Source: Bacillus siamensis KCTC 13613 (GTDB lineage: Bacteria > Bacillota > Bacilli > Bacillales > Bacillaceae). From it: a DNA stretch of 64,000 bases. Below are positions 28,818 to 38,064 of the stretch, in pieces (position 1 is the first letter of the stretch; each line of letters starts with the position of its first letter). Made by a program: the position numbers and the translations under genes. Where the stretch lies: assembly GCF_000262045.1 (NCBI RefSeq), contig NZ_AJVF01000039.1:248001-312000 (forward strand). The letters are read 5' to 3'. The notes below the pieces were generated by a model. The model was given only the letters and a program-made list of their open reading frames with translations, was not told the origin of the DNA and did no database searches.

Positions 28818-29550
28818 CATTTTGTTCATCATTCAGGCGCGGATGGGGAGCGGGCGTCTTCCCGGCAAAGTGCTGAAACCGATCGGCGGGTATACCATCC
28901 TCGATATGATTGTCAAAAGGGTTCGGCAAAGCGCGTATTATGATCAAGCGCGGGATAATTTGATTGTGGCCACGTCCGACAGCAAGACCGACGACATTCT
29001 GTACGCGCACTGCCTCAGTAAGCACTACCGGGTGCACCGGGGCAGCGAACAGCGCGTGCTTGATCGGTTTGCGCAAGTCATTGAACAAGTAAAACCGGCC
29101 ATCGCAGTCAGACTGACTGGGGATAACCCGTTTGTCGACCCTTCGCTGCTTGATGTTCTGATTCAATCGCATTCAGACCAGCATGCAGACTACACGTATA
29201 TCAGCGGTACGGCGCTCGGCATCGGCGGCGAGGCGGTTAACGCGCGCCTCCTAACGGAGATCAATGCCGACAAAACGCTGGCAGACAAATATCAGGAGCA
29301 TGTCACGCTTTTAATTAGAGAATCTCCTGAGAGGTACCGGCTGCTTTTTCCCGAACCCCCGCAGGAACTCCGGGCTCCTCATTTGCGGCTGACCGTCGAT
29401 ACCGAAGAGGACTACAGGCTGGCCCGCGAGCTATACGAAAAAGCAGGCTCGCACCCTGATATTCCGGCAAAAGAATTGATTCATCTGCTGAATAGCGATC
29501 CTGAACTCAGGGCCATTAATCAAATGATCCGGCAAAAAGAGGCTGATTAG
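28807..29550 (+). CDS. spsF: Cytidylyltransferase SpsF
   Basis: 247-residue CMP-sugar nucleotidyltransferase (NeuA/KdsB-like). IIQARMGSGRLPGKVLKPIGG is the nucleotide-binding signature and RLTGDNPFVDPSLLD holds the metal-binding Asp. It should activate the sugar acid made by SpsE with CMP. The start overlaps the end of spsE by 11 bases. Confidence 0.92.
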   Translation: MMTDILFIIQARMGSGRLPGKVLKPIGGYTILDMIVKRVRQSAYYDQARDNLIVATSDSKTDDILYAHCLSKHYRVHRGSEQRVLDRFAQVIEQVKPAIAVRLTGDNPFVDPSLLDVLIQSHSDQHADYTYISGTALGIGGEAVNARLLTEINADKTLADKYQEHVTLLIRESPERYRLLFPEPPQELRAPHLRLTVDTEEDYRLARELYEKAGSHPDIPAKELIHLLNSDPELRAINQMIRQKEAD

Positions 29551-29551
29551 G

Positions 29552-30556
29552 ATGCGGGTTTTGATATTCGCAGATGGGGGCCGTGAAATCGGTATGGGGC
29601 ACGCCGTCAGGATGAAGCTGCTTGCCGGCGCCATTTTGAATAAATGCTCAATCACGTTTTACACCAATAAAGAGGCTTCTTCATACCTGTCTGCTGATCA
29701 ATGGGAAGTGATCATCAAGCCTGACACGGGACAGAAGGAATTTATTGTCCGGGAAATAAACAGGCAGGCTCCTGACATGCTCATATTCGACGTGCTTGAT
29801 ATGCCTTCTGACTGGCTTGAAGAAATCAGACGGCATTCATCGGCACGCATCGTCTTATTTGAAGAAAAGCGGGAGCATGTCATTCATTTATGTGATGCCG
29901 TCATAAACGGCATATATGGCGGGCTGAAAAGCCGGACAATGAAAATGGGCAGAGCCGTTATATATGAAGGCCCGGAATATATCATTCTTCATCCGGAATT
30001 TGAAAAAGCCAAACAGCTCTATCAGCTGAGAAAAGAATGCCGGACCATTTTGATTTCTTTAGGAGGAAGCGATCCGAAGAAGCTTGTCTTTAAAGTGATA
30101 GAAGCATGCCGCCGGATTCCGGATATTCATCGAAAACAAGTGATTATTGTCATGGGCGGAGCTGCGGCTCACGCTGATGACGTGCGCACGCTTATCGCGC
30201 AAATGCCTTATGCCGAGATGGTAAGGCAGACAAATGACATGGCCGCACTTCTTACGAGGGCTGATATGGCCGTCGTGTCCGGCGGCATCACTTTATATGA
30301 AACCATTTGTACGGGTGTGCCCTGCATCGTTCTTTCTCAAGTGGCGCATCAAACCGTGACGGCTGAAAAATTCGCCGCACGCGGCGGCGCCGTTCATCTC
30401 GGCCTGGGAGAACACACCCCGGCGGACGTGCTCGCTCGGCATATGTCTGAGCTGGCTGCTGATTATCCGAGACGGCTCGGGCTTCATCAGAACGGAACGC
30501 CGCTGGTTGACGGGAGAGGCATCAAACGGGCGGCGGCGATTCTTTATGATTTGTGA
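29552..30556 (+). CDS. spsG: PseG-like nucleotide-sugar hydrolase SpsG
   Basis: 334-residue protein of the GT-B fold resembling PseG, the UDP-sugar hydrolase of pseudaminic acid synthesis. VLIFADGGREIGMGHAVRMKLLA has the characteristic GGxxIGxGHxxR start, and TILISLGGSDPKKL and MAVVSGGITLYETICTGVPCIVL are the nucleotide-binding segments. It begins one base after the spsF stop. With SpsC, D, E and F it completes a set for a nonulosonic-acid-type sugar. Confidence 0.9.
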   Translation: MRVLIFADGGREIGMGHAVRMKLLAGAILNKCSITFYTNKEASSYLSADQWEVIIKPDTGQKEFIVREINRQAPDMLIFDVLDMPSDWLEEIRRHSSARIVLFEEKREHVIHLCDAVINGIYGGLKSRTMKMGRAVIYEGPEYIILHPEFEKAKQLYQLRKECRTILISLGGSDPKKLVFKVIEACRRIPDIHRKQVIIVMGGAAAHADDVRTLIAQMPYAEMVRQTNDMAALLTRADMAVVSGGITLYETICTGVPCIVLSQVAHQTVTAEKFAARGGAVHLGLGEHTPADVLARHMSELAADYPRRLGLHQNGTPLVDGRGIKRAAAILYDL

Positions 30557-30583
30557 TAAAACCACACGTAAGGAAGTGTTCAT

Positions 30584-31321
30584 GTGAAAGGTGTTATCTT
30601 AGCCGGAGGTACTGGCTCGCGCCTTATGCCGCTGACGAAAGCGGTTAATAAGCATTTACTCCCTGTCGGTCCGTACCCGATGATTTACTGGTCGATCATG
30701 AAGCTGGAAGAAGCGGGAATTACGGATATATTGCTGATTACGCAAAAAGAGTATATTCCGCAATTTCATAAGCTTCTTGAAACCGGAGAAGAGCTCGGCG
30801 TGTCGATCACATACCAGGTTCAGCCCGCCGCATCAGGGATTTCGGACGGTTTATCGTACGCAAAGCGGTTCACCGGACGCGACCCCTTCGTCCTGCTGTT
30901 AGGAGATAATATTTTCGAAGATTCATTAAAACCTTATACGGAACGTTTCGCACAGCAGGGAAAAGGGGCAAAAGTGCTGCTGAAAGAAGTTGACGATCCG
31001 GAGCGCTTCGGCATCGCCGAAATTGATGAAGAAAACAAACGGATCAAGTCGATCATTGAAAAGCCGGAGCATCCGCCGACCAGCTTATGTGTCACAGGGA
31101 TTTACATGTACGACGCAGAAGTGTTTTCTTATATTGAACAAATTTCTCCATCAAAACGCGGCGAACTGGAAATTACCGATGTCAATAATTTATACATTGA
31201 ACACAGCGAGCTGACGTATGATGTGTTAACGGGCTGGTGGGTGGATGCAGGCACGCATGAATCGCTCTATCTCGCCGGAAGCCTGGCGCAGCAGGCAATA
31301 CAGAAAGGACAGGAACATTAA
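30584..31321 (+). CDS. spsI: Glucose-1-phosphate thymidylyltransferase SpsI
   Basis: 245-residue RmlA-type enzyme making dTDP-glucose. [34 protein letters not shown] is the nucleotidyltransferase signature; LLLGDNIF holds the metal Asp and [19 protein letters not shown] is the RmlA mid-motif. It is shorter than RmlA proteins of about 290 residues, as in other Bacillus SpsI. GTG start after AAGGAAG. No spsH exists, as in B. subtilis. Confidence 0.95.
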   Translation: MKGVILAGGTGSRLMPLTKAVNKHLLPVGPYPMIYWSIMKLEEAGITDILLITQKEYIPQFHKLLETGEELGVSITYQVQPAASGISDGLSYAKRFTGRDPFVLLLGDNIFEDSLKPYTERFAQQGKGAKVLLKEVDDPERFGIAEIDEENKRIKSIIEKPEHPPTSLCVTGIYMYDAEVFSYIEQISPSKRGELEITDVNNLYIEHSELTYDVLTGWWVDAGTHESLYLAGSLAQQAIQKGQEH

Positions 31322-31323
31322 TC

Positions 31324-32271
31324 ATGCCAAAATCATATTTAATTACAGGCGGCGCAGGATTTATCGGCCTTACCTTTACAAACATGATGCTGAAAGAAAC
31401 GGACGCGCAGATTACCGTCCTGGATAATCTCACGTATGCAAGCAGGCCGCTTGAAATAGAAGCCTTAAAAAAGCACGGCCGTTTCCGTTTTATCAAAGGT
31501 GACATCTCCAAAAAAGAAGACATTGATAAAGCCTTTTCCCAAATGTATGACGCTGTCATTCATTTTGCGGCTGAATCCCATGTAGACAGAAGCATTAATC
31601 AGGCAGAGCCGTTTATCACAACAAATGTGATGGGCACATACAGACTGGCGGACGCGGTGTTACAGGGCAAGGCCGGCAGGCTGATTCACATTTCCACAGA
31701 CGAGGTGTACGGAGATTTGGGGCCGGATGATCCCGCTTTCACAGAGACGACGCCGCTTTCTCCAAACAATCCGTATTCCGCAAGCAAGGCGGGCTCAGAC
31801 CTGCTCGTCATGTCTTATGTGAAAACCCATAAGCTCCCTGCGATCATCACGAGATGCAGCAACAATTACGGGCCTTACCAGCATCACGAGAAAATGATTC
31901 CGACCATTATCAGGCACGCCGTAAACGGTACGCCGGTTCCGCTGTACGGCGACGGGATGCAGATCAGAGACTGGCTGTTTGCCGAGGATCATTGCCGCGC
32001 CATTAAGCTCGTGCTGGAAAACGGAACGCTCGGTGACATTTATAATATCGGCGGCGGAAATGAACGGACGAATAAAGATCTGGCTGCATTTATCATGAAG
32101 GAGCTCGGAGTGGAGGAGCGGTTTGTTCATGTCGAAGATAGAAAAGGGCATGACCGCCGTTACGCCATCAATGCCTCAAAGCTGAAAAATGAGCTGGGCT
32201 GGCGGCAGCAGGTCACATTTGAAGAAGGAATGAGAAGAACCATTCGCTGGTATACAGACAGCCAAGACTGA
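31324..32271 (+). CDS. spsJ: dTDP-glucose 4,6-dehydratase SpsJ
   Basis: 315-residue RmlB-type extended [16 protein letters not shown] is the NAD motif, [12 protein letters not shown] and [11 protein letters not shown] are RmlB hallmarks, and the YSASKAGSD segment gives Tyr and Lys. [17 protein letters not shown] follows. It converts dTDP-glucose to the 4-keto-6-deoxy sugar for rhamnose. It starts two bases after the spsI stop. Confidence 0.96.
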   Translation: MPKSYLITGGAGFIGLTFTNMMLKETDAQITVLDNLTYASRPLEIEALKKHGRFRFIKGDISKKEDIDKAFSQMYDAVIHFAAESHVDRSINQAEPFITTNVMGTYRLADAVLQGKAGRLIHISTDEVYGDLGPDDPAFTETTPLSPNNPYSASKAGSDLLVMSYVKTHKLPAIITRCSNNYGPYQHHEKMIPTIIRHAVNGTPVPLYGDGMQIRDWLFAEDHCRAIKLVLENGTLGDIYNIGGGNERTNKDLAAFIMKELGVEERFVHVEDRKGHDRRYAINASKLKNELGWRQQVTFEEGMRRTIRWYTDSQD

Positions 32272-32291
32272 TCGGAAAGAAGGGGATCCGA

Positions 32292-33140
32292 TTGACGAAG
32301 GTATTAGTAACCGGAGCTGCCGGCCAGCTGGGGCGGGAATTATGCCGCCTGCTGAAGCGGGAAGGGTATGAGGTGATCGCCCTGACAAAAGCGATGATGA
32401 ATATATCCGACCAGCGTTCGGTGCGGCACTCATTCAGCCATTACAAGCCGGATATCGTCGTCAATACGGCGGCATACACCTCCGTTGACAAATGTGAAAC
32501 GGAGCTCGACAAAGCGTATTTAATAAACGGAATCGGCGCTTATTATGCCGCGCTTGAGGCTGAAAACACCGGAGCGAGATTCATTCACATCAGTACCGAT
32601 TACGTTTTCAGCGGCAAAGGAACACGGCCTTATCGGACGGATGATCCCGCAGACCCCGGCACGATTTACGGAAAAAGCAAAAAACTCGGTGAAGAACTGA
32701 TCCGGTTAACGGGAAAAAATCATACCATTATCAGAACATCGTGGGTGTACGGCAGCGGCGGGCATAACTTTGTCAATACAATGCTGAAGCTTGCGGATAC
32801 ACATAAACAAGTGCGTGTCGTCAATGACCAAGTCGGCTCGCCGACGTATACAAAGGATTTAGCCGAAACGGTGATCGGTCTGTTTGACAGGCCGCCGGGC
32901 ACGTACCACGCCGCAAACAGCGGAGTGTGCAGCTGGTATGAATTCGCCAAGGCCATTTTTGAAGAAAGCGGCAGGAACGCCGCCGTGCTGCCCGTGACGA
33001 CGGAGGAATACGGAAATGAGACGCCGCGTCCCGCTTACTCGGTGTTAAGCCTTGAGTCGATCGAACGGCAGGGGCTCGGCATGAGGCACTGGCGGGATGC
33101 GCTGCGTGATTATTTACAAAGGGAGGGGCAATGCAAGTGA
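32292..33140 (+). CDS. spsK: dTDP-4-dehydrorhamnose reductase SpsK
   Basis: 282-residue RmlD. VLVTGAAGQLGREL is the NADPH motif, VNTAAYTSVDKCE and ISTDYVFSGKG with YGKSKKLGE are the catalytic segments, and IRTSWVYGSGGHNFVNTML is typical of RmlD. It makes dTDP-L-rhamnose. Start TTG 32292 after AAGGGGATCC. It overlaps spsL by ten bases. Confidence 0.95.
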   Translation: MTKVLVTGAAGQLGRELCRLLKREGYEVIALTKAMMNISDQRSVRHSFSHYKPDIVVNTAAYTSVDKCETELDKAYLINGIGAYYAALEAENTGARFIHISTDYVFSGKGTRPYRTDDPADPGTIYGKSKKLGEELIRLTGKNHTIIRTSWVYGSGGHNFVNTMLKLADTHKQVRVVNDQVGSPTYTKDLAETVIGLFDRPPGTYHAANSGVCSWYEFAKAIFEESGRNAAVLPVTTEEYGNETPRPAYSVLSLESIERQGLGMRHWRDALRDYLQREGQCK

Positions 33141-33592
33141 TCGAAGGCGTAAAAATCAAAAAGCTGACCAAACACAGTGACGACCGGGGTTTCTTTTCAG
33201 AACTCGTCCGCGACGATGAACATCTCTTGGAGCGATTCGGGCAGGCTTCCTGGTCCAAAAGCTATCCCGGCGTCATTAAAGCATTTCACTATCACGAGAA
33301 ACAGGATGACCTGTGGTTTTTCCCGACGGGCCACGCCCAGGTCGTGCTGCATGACCTTCGCGAAGAGTCAGCAACCAAGGGAGAAACGGATGTCTACTAC
33401 ATGGGAGAAGACAATCCGATGCTCCTTCTCATTCCCAAAGGTGTCGCGCACGGGTACAGAGTGCTGGGAGAAACGCCGCTGACCATTATTTATTTCACGA
33501 CAATGTCCTACAATCCGGATCAGCCGGATGAAAAAAGAATCCCATGGAACGACGAAACCATCGGATTTGATTGGCAGACGGCCCATCGGTAG
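33131..33592 (+). CDS. spsL: dTDP-4-dehydrorhamnose 3,5-epimerase-like SpsL
   Basis: 153-residue cupin of the RmlC family, which epimerises the dTDP-keto sugar before SpsK acts. SDDRGFFSELVRDDE, the metal-free catalytic His region IKAFHYHEKQDDLWFFPTGHAQVVLHDLR and IPKGVAHGYRVLGETPLTIIYFTT are visible. It is shorter than RmlC (about 180). Last gene of the operon; a terminator follows. Confidence 0.94.
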   Translation: MQVIEGVKIKKLTKHSDDRGFFSELVRDDEHLLERFGQASWSKSYPGVIKAFHYHEKQDDLWFFPTGHAQVVLHDLREESATKGETDVYYMGEDNPMLLLIPKGVAHGYRVLGETPLTIIYFTTMSYNPDQPDEKRIPWNDETIGFDWQTAHR

Positions 33593-33600
33593 CGTACAAG

Positions 33601-33626
33601 ACGAAGACAGCGGATGTCTTCGTTTT
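33601..33626 (+). terminator. Terminator of the sps operon
   Basis: ACGAAGACA / TGTCTTCGT hairpin followed by TTTTTG, eight bases after the spsL stop. Confidence 0.85.
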
Positions 33627-33916
33627 TGTGTTTGCCGGTGAATAAGATACGACCGCCCGCTATATCATGATTGCTGGCCTGAAGAACAATTTCATCAAAA
33701 ATGTCTTGGAAGATGGCGGACAGTTAGGGACCTGAAATTTAAGAGATCCTCCCTTTCTTCTCCTATGGACATCATGCATCCTAAAAAACAAAAAATGATT
33801 TACAGAATGGGGATAAGATTTAATTAGAAAAATCTTAAGAAAAAAGTAATATTTGCTTAAGAGAAAAGAGAACTTTCCTTTATATAGTAGGAGTATATAG
33901 GGAAAGGGGAAAGCGA
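33627..33916. other. Transition from core to AT-rich module, no gene
   Basis: No supported gene. Base composition changes to AT-rich from about 33770, marking the left edge of the ABC/two-component module. TTTCCTTTATATAGTAG (around 33872-33890) may be the promoter of the ABC genes. The leftward open frame across this stretch has no ribosome site and is rejected. Confidence 0.4.
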
Positions 33917-34843
33917 ATGACATACATCTTAAAAACGAGTCAGCTTACAAAATCATTTAAAGGAAAAGAAGTTGTTTCCGGAGTTAATATGCACGTAAAA
34001 AAAGGAGAAATTTATGGATTTTTGGGGCCGAATGGTGCAGGTAAAACAACCATTATGAAAATGATTACAAATTTAATCAAGCCTACAAGTGGTGAAATCG
34101 AAATTTTCGGTGAGAAATTAACAGATACATCATTTGAAGTTTTAAAAAGAATGGGCACCATTATTGAATATCCCATTTTCTATGACAACCTCACTGCTAA
34201 AGAAAATTTAGATTTCCATTGTGAATATATGGGCTATTACGATAAAAAATCCATCGACCACGCTATCGAGCTTGTAAAGTTACATAATATTGATAATAAA
34301 AAAGTGAAAGAGTTTTCTTTAGGAATGAAACAAAGGTTAGGAATAGCCAGAGCTATTTCTACAAGACCAGAACTTCTCATTTTAGACGAGCCAATTAATG
34401 GCCTGGATCCAATAGGTATAAAAGAGTTGAGGGATCTCTTTAAGTTACTTTGCAGAGAATATGGAATTACATTATTAGTCTCCAGTCACATTTTAGCCGA
34501 AATGGAACAAATGTCAGATACTATTGGTATCATACAGAATGGCAAGTTAATAAAAGAAGTTTCTATGAAGAGTATAAACGGAAAACAAACAGAGTATATA
34601 GAGGTAAAAGTCCAAAATATAAAAAAAGCGTTATATATTTTAGAGCAAAATCTGGGGATAAGAAATTTTAAAATGATTGATCAACAATTAATTCGGATCT
34701 ATGAAACAGCAGTTACACAACAAGAAATCTCTAAAGCACTTATTCTGAATGACATTGGTATAGAAAGTATAAATAAAAAACACAGTTCTTTAGAAGAATA
34801 CTTCTTAAATTCTATGAATGGAGAGGGAATACACACTAGATAG
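33917..34843 (+). CDS. ABC transporter ATPase, BcrA/lantibiotic-immunity type
   Basis: 308-residue ATP-binding subunit. Walker A GPNGAGKT at residues 38-45, signature SLGMKQRLGIARA, Walker B LLILDEPINGLDP and the switch His in LLVSSHILAE. The C-terminal extension of about 90 residues is typical of the BcrA/SpaF/DrrA group. With the permease that follows it should export a toxic peptide from the membrane. AAGGGGAAAG precedes the ATG. Codon use is AT-rich, unlike the sps and roc genes on each side, which suggests horizontal acquisition. The substrate is unknown. Confidence 0.88.
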   Translation: MTYILKTSQLTKSFKGKEVVSGVNMHVKKGEIYGFLGPNGAGKTTIMKMITNLIKPTSGEIEIFGEKLTDTSFEVLKRMGTIIEYPIFYDNLTAKENLDFHCEYMGYYDKKSIDHAIELVKLHNIDNKKVKEFSLGMKQRLGIARAISTRPELLILDEPINGLDPIGIKELRDLFKLLCREYGITLLVSSHILAEMEQMSDTIGIIQNGKLIKEVSMKSINGKQTEYIEVKVQNIKKALYILEQNLGIRNFKMIDQQLIRIYETAVTQQEISKALILNDIGIESINKKHSSLEEYFLNSMNGEGIHTR

Positions 34844-34908
34844 AATGCCCGTCTGTGTTATGCACTTTATTTGCATTGTCTTAAATTCTTCTGCTGGAGG
34901 CTATTAGC

Positions 34909-35613
34909 ATGTTAAAACTTATGAAATTAGAGTACAAAAAACATCACTTATCACAGTATTTTAAATGGGTGGCACTTTGGATATTCATCATCTTTGCCTT
35001 AGCGGCTCTTATGGGATGGGAATCTAAAAATGAAAATGAACTTATGTTTCGTGATTATGCAGATTTTATATCTCTAACTAATATTCTTATTAGAATTGTA
35101 TTTATTAGTTTTTCTGCTGTGATTTTATCCCGTTTAGTTATTGATGAATATAAAAATAAAACAATACAATTGCTGTTTACTTATCCTTTACAAAGAAAAA
35201 AATTAATGCAAGCTAAACTATCTATTGTCTTCCTATTCTGCTTTGTAAGTATTGTTATTGCTACTTTTGTTATTAACTTGTTAATTCTCTTCGTGAGTCC
35301 GCACTTATATTTATTCGAGAAGCCTGTTGAAATGAGTGAAGTTATTTCCGCTATGCCATCGACTCTTCTCACCGCTTTTATGATGGGAGGAGTGAGTCTG
35401 ATTCCTTTATTTTTCGGCATGAGAAAAAAATCAACTGCTGCTACAATCACTTGGGCTGTCATAATCGGGTTCTTTATTAATGCAACAGTTTCCGACGGAG
35501 GAGAAACAGTCAGTTTAAGTCAATTTATTATCATTCCAATTATACTTTGTTTATTTGGTCTTTCAGTGGGTTATCTTTCTTACCGTAAAATAGAACAAAA
35601 AGATTTAATATAA
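34909..35613 (+). CDS. ABC-2 type permease
   Basis: 234-residue membrane protein with six hydrophobic segments and the ABC-2 layout: N-terminal KLMKLEYKKHHLSQYFKWVAL, then membrane helices and the VIDEYKNKTIQLLFTYPLQRKKLMQAKL loop that contacts the ATPase. Good ribosome site CTGGAGG before the ATG. Separated from the ATPase by 65 bases. Partner of the upstream BcrA-like protein. Confidence 0.85.
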   Translation: MLKLMKLEYKKHHLSQYFKWVALWIFIIFALAALMGWESKNENELMFRDYADFISLTNILIRIVFISFSAVILSRLVIDEYKNKTIQLLFTYPLQRKKLMQAKLSIVFLFCFVSIVIATFVINLLILFVSPHLYLFEKPVEMSEVISAMPSTLLTAFMMGGVSLIPLFFGMRKKSTAATITWAVIIGFFINATVSDGGETVSLSQFIIIPIILCLFGLSVGYLSYRKIEQKDLI

Positions 35614-35631
35614 GTGAGGAGAAATTACATA

Positions 35632-35990
35632 TTGAAGAAAATTATGGCGATGTCAAGGATTTACTTTTGGAAAACAGGGCGGCACAATCTATATTAATGT
35701 TCCCGATTCAGGTATGAACAATATTGAAATAACCCAGTAGTTCTAATGTAAAGGTTTCTTCTATAGATGGGACGGTTTCAATCAAGGACATAACAAAAGG
35801 AAAATCTTTATCAGTAAATACGAAATCAGGAGATATAGGTGTATCTTATAAAAAAGCGCCAACTTCACTTGCTGTTTTTGCTCAGAGTAATTCTGATGTA
35901 ACGCTTGATCTAGATGATGGCGTAAAACTGAAAAAAGGTGAAATTGGCGCGGGAAGTAATAAAGTAAGTCTATTTAGTGAAGATGGTTAG
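35632..35990 (+). pseudogene. Decayed DUF4097 family gene
   Basis: Remnant of a DUF4097 (beta-helix, adhesin-like) protein usually encoded between such ABC genes and two-component genes. A short N-terminal piece (KKIMAMSRIYF) is fused out of frame to GGTIYINVPDSGMNNIEIT. That frame stops at TAG 35738, and the rest (SSNVKVSSIDG, SVNTKSGDIGVSYKK, ending in a stop at 35988-35990) is in the +1 frame. One extra C in the CCC run at 35733-35735 would explain the frameshift. A large internal segment is also missing. TTG start after GTGAGGAG. Confidence 0.7.
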
Positions 35991-36196
35991 ATAAAGGTTA
36001 GATAAAAAGAGAAAAACACAAGACAACAATTCCCGCTATTGAAGAATGGTTGTCTTATTTGTTTGTATTTAAAATGTTTTGGAGTATTTATCTCCTTTTG
36101 GATAAAAAAGAATTATAATGAGATTAATTATCTGTATATTGATTGAAATAAACAGTGAAATAAGAATATCAGTTTTATATTTAAGGAGCGGAAAGC
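35991..36196. other. Intergenic region before the two-component genes
   Basis: Contains AAGACAACAATTC / GAATGGTTGTCTT (36020-36056), an imperfect hairpin with TTTG after it that can act as a terminator for the ABC transcript. The response regulator has AAGGAGCGGAAAG as ribosome site. Nothing else seen. Confidence 0.45.
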
Positions 36197-36895
36197 TTGG
36201 GTTACAAAATATTAATTGTAGAAGACGACCAATTCATAAGCCATATGGTAAGCGAAAGCTTAACAAAAGAAGGGTTTGAAGTAACAGCAGCTTTTGAGGG
36301 TGAAGAAGCTTTAGACATATTGAACACACAAAAGTTTGAGGTTATATTATTGGATTTAATGCTTCCGAAGATAGATGGTATGGAATGTTTAAGAATGATT
36401 CGTTCTAAAAGCATGATTCCAGTTCTTATCATGTCTGCAAAAGATGAAGATGTAGATAAGGCACTTGGTCTCGGCCTTGGAGCTGATGATTATATTTCTA
36501 AACCTTTTTCTATGCTGGAAGTATTAGCTAGAATTAAAGCAACCATTAGAAGAGAAAGACACTATAAGAGCTCCCTGTCTCCAAAGGAAGAAAAAATCAT
36601 TAAAATAGGTGATTTGAGTGTTGACCTGCATGGCTTTTCTGTTAAAAAATTCAATGAAAAGATTAATCTCACGGCAAAAGAATTTAATATTTTAAAACTC
36701 TTTATTTCTAATCCTTCACAAGTATATACTAAGGCTCAACTTTATAAATCCGTATGGGAAGATGAGTATCATGGAGATGAGAATGTAATTAATGTTCATA
36801 TTAGACGGCTTAGAGAGAAAATTGAGGACGATCCATCTCATCCAATGTACATAAAAACTTTGTGGGGAATCGGTTATAAGTTGGGAGATTTTTAA
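36197..36895 (+). CDS. OmpR-family response regulator
   Basis: 232 residues: receiver domain (1-115) with acidic pair Asp10/Asp11, phospho-acceptor Asp53 in ILLDLMLPKIDG and Lys in DDYISKPFS, then a winged-helix DNA-binding domain (about 130-230) with NVHIRRLREKIEDDPSHPMYIKTLWGIGYKL. Starts with TTG 36197. The kinase starts one base after its stop. It probably activates the adjacent ABC transporter in response to a peptide antibiotic. Confidence 0.88.
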   Translation: MGYKILIVEDDQFISHMVSESLTKEGFEVTAAFEGEEALDILNTQKFEVILLDLMLPKIDGMECLRMIRSKSMIPVLIMSAKDEDVDKALGLGLGADDYISKPFSMLEVLARIKATIRRERHYKSSLSPKEEKIIKIGDLSVDLHGFSVKKFNEKINLTAKEFNILKLFISNPSQVYTKAQLYKSVWEDEYHGDENVINVHIRRLREKIEDDPSHPMYIKTLWGIGYKLGDF

Positions 36896-36896
36896 A

Positions 36897-37832
36897 TTGT
36901 TTTATATGTTGGTTATTTTATTCATATCCTCTGCAGCAGTAAATATATTTCTTTTCCGAAGCCGATTACATCTAAGGACTGAGATTAAATATATTAGAAA
37001 TAAACTTCGAAAAGTTGTTAATGAAGAGACAGGCGAAAGATTATTGCTTAACACGGATGATAAATATATAAAATCCTTGTTAATTCAAATAAACCGTCTT
37101 TTAGACCATAATCAAAAGATCAAAGGGAACTACAATAGTATTGAACTGTCCATGCGAAAAATGTTATCAAATATTTCACACGATTTAAAGACGCCTTTAA
37201 CAGTTATACTAGGTTATATTGAAATTATAAATAACGATAAAAGTCTGACTTCGGAAAAGATTATGAGTTTACTAAAAACAGTTAATTTAAAAACGGTCGA
37301 GGTATTAGCGCTAATAAACCGTTTTTTTGAACTTGTAAAATTAGAGTCAGGAGATAAAAAATTAAACTCTTCACGAATTGACATATGTGAAGTCAGCCGA
37401 AAAATAATTTTGGATTACTACGAAATTTTAATAAGCAAAGAATTTGAAGTAGTGATTGATATACCCGATGATCCTGTATTTGTTAGCGGAGATGAAGATG
37501 CAATTGAGAGGGTTCTAAATAATTTAATTACGAATGCAATTCAATATGGTTCTGATGGTAAGATGGTGGGTTTAAAGATCAGAATAACTGATCATGATGT
37601 TTTTGTAGAAATATCAGATAAAGGAAAAGGGATAAATGAAATGCATAAAGACCGTGTCTTTGAACGAATGTACACATTAGAGGACTCGAGAAACACCAAT
37701 TATCAGGGAAGCGGATTGGGGCTGACAATTACTAAGAGATTAGTAGAGCAAATGGAAGGAAGTATATCTCTAAATAGTGTTCCCTTCAAAGAAACAACGT
37801 TTTCTGTACGTTTAAGACGTATTAGATTTTAA
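36897..37832 (+). CDS. Sensor histidine kinase with one membrane helix
   Basis: 311 residues. Only one hydrophobic segment at the very N-terminus (about 1-20), no extracellular loop, then a coiled linker, HisKA with His95 in SNISHDLKTPLTV, and HATPase with N box NNLITNAIQYG, G1 DKGKGI and G2 GSGLGLTI. This short-input design is common among kinases that sense through an ABC transporter or within the membrane. Start TTG directly after the regulator. AT-rich like the rest of the module. Confidence 0.87.
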   Translation: MFYMLVILFISSAAVNIFLFRSRLHLRTEIKYIRNKLRKVVNEETGERLLLNTDDKYIKSLLIQINRLLDHNQKIKGNYNSIELSMRKMLSNISHDLKTPLTVILGYIEIINNDKSLTSEKIMSLLKTVNLKTVEVLALINRFFELVKLESGDKKLNSSRIDICEVSRKIILDYYEILISKEFEVVIDIPDDPVFVSGDEDAIERVLNNLITNAIQYGSDGKMVGLKIRITDHDVFVEISDKGKGINEMHKDRVFERMYTLEDSRNTNYQGSGLGLTITKRLVEQMEGSISLNSVPFKETTFSVRLRRIRF

Positions 37833-37890
37833 TAAAAGCAATAATGTTTCTTCTGTATACGTCTTCAAATCTTCCTTTCTCTTTAATCTG

Positions 37891-37918
37891 AGAGGCTGAC
37901 AACAGTCTCTTTTTTTAT
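37891..37918 (+). terminator. Terminator after the two-component genes
   Basis: AGAGGCTG / CAGTCTCT stem (one G-U pair) with ACAA loop and a seven-T run. Confidence 0.8.
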
Positions 37919-37929
37919 GCACAAAAGGC

Positions 37930-37945
37930 TGGCATGAATCTTGCA
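37930..37945 (+). promoter_or_regulatory. Sigma-L (-24/-12) promoter of rocG
   Basis: TGGCATGAATCTTGCA has the GG-N10-GC spacing of sigma-54 promoters. B. subtilis rocG is known to be transcribed by sigma-L with RocR. Confidence 0.93.
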
Positions 37946-37995
37946 TATAAAAAGGGACGTAACGACTATGTGAAAGGAACTGATGGGTCTTGGTG

Positions 37996-38009
37996 TAAAA
38001 ACGCTTACA
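37996..38009 (+). promoter_or_regulatory. CcpA cre site in the rocG leader
   Basis: TAAAAACGCTTACA matches the cre consensus at 13 of 14 positions and lies about 40 bases downstream of the expected start site, the same position as the known roadblock cre of B. subtilis rocG. Confidence 0.75.
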
Positions 38010-38064
38010 ATTTGTTCTGCCGGTAATTGAAGCTTACACGTAAAATACGATGAGGTGATAAAAC

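Noticed and set aside
33660-33923. Leftward open frame of 87 codons before the ABC genes
   Set aside because: No ribosome site, very Phe-rich AT-driven composition, overlaps the promoter region of the rightward ABC gene.
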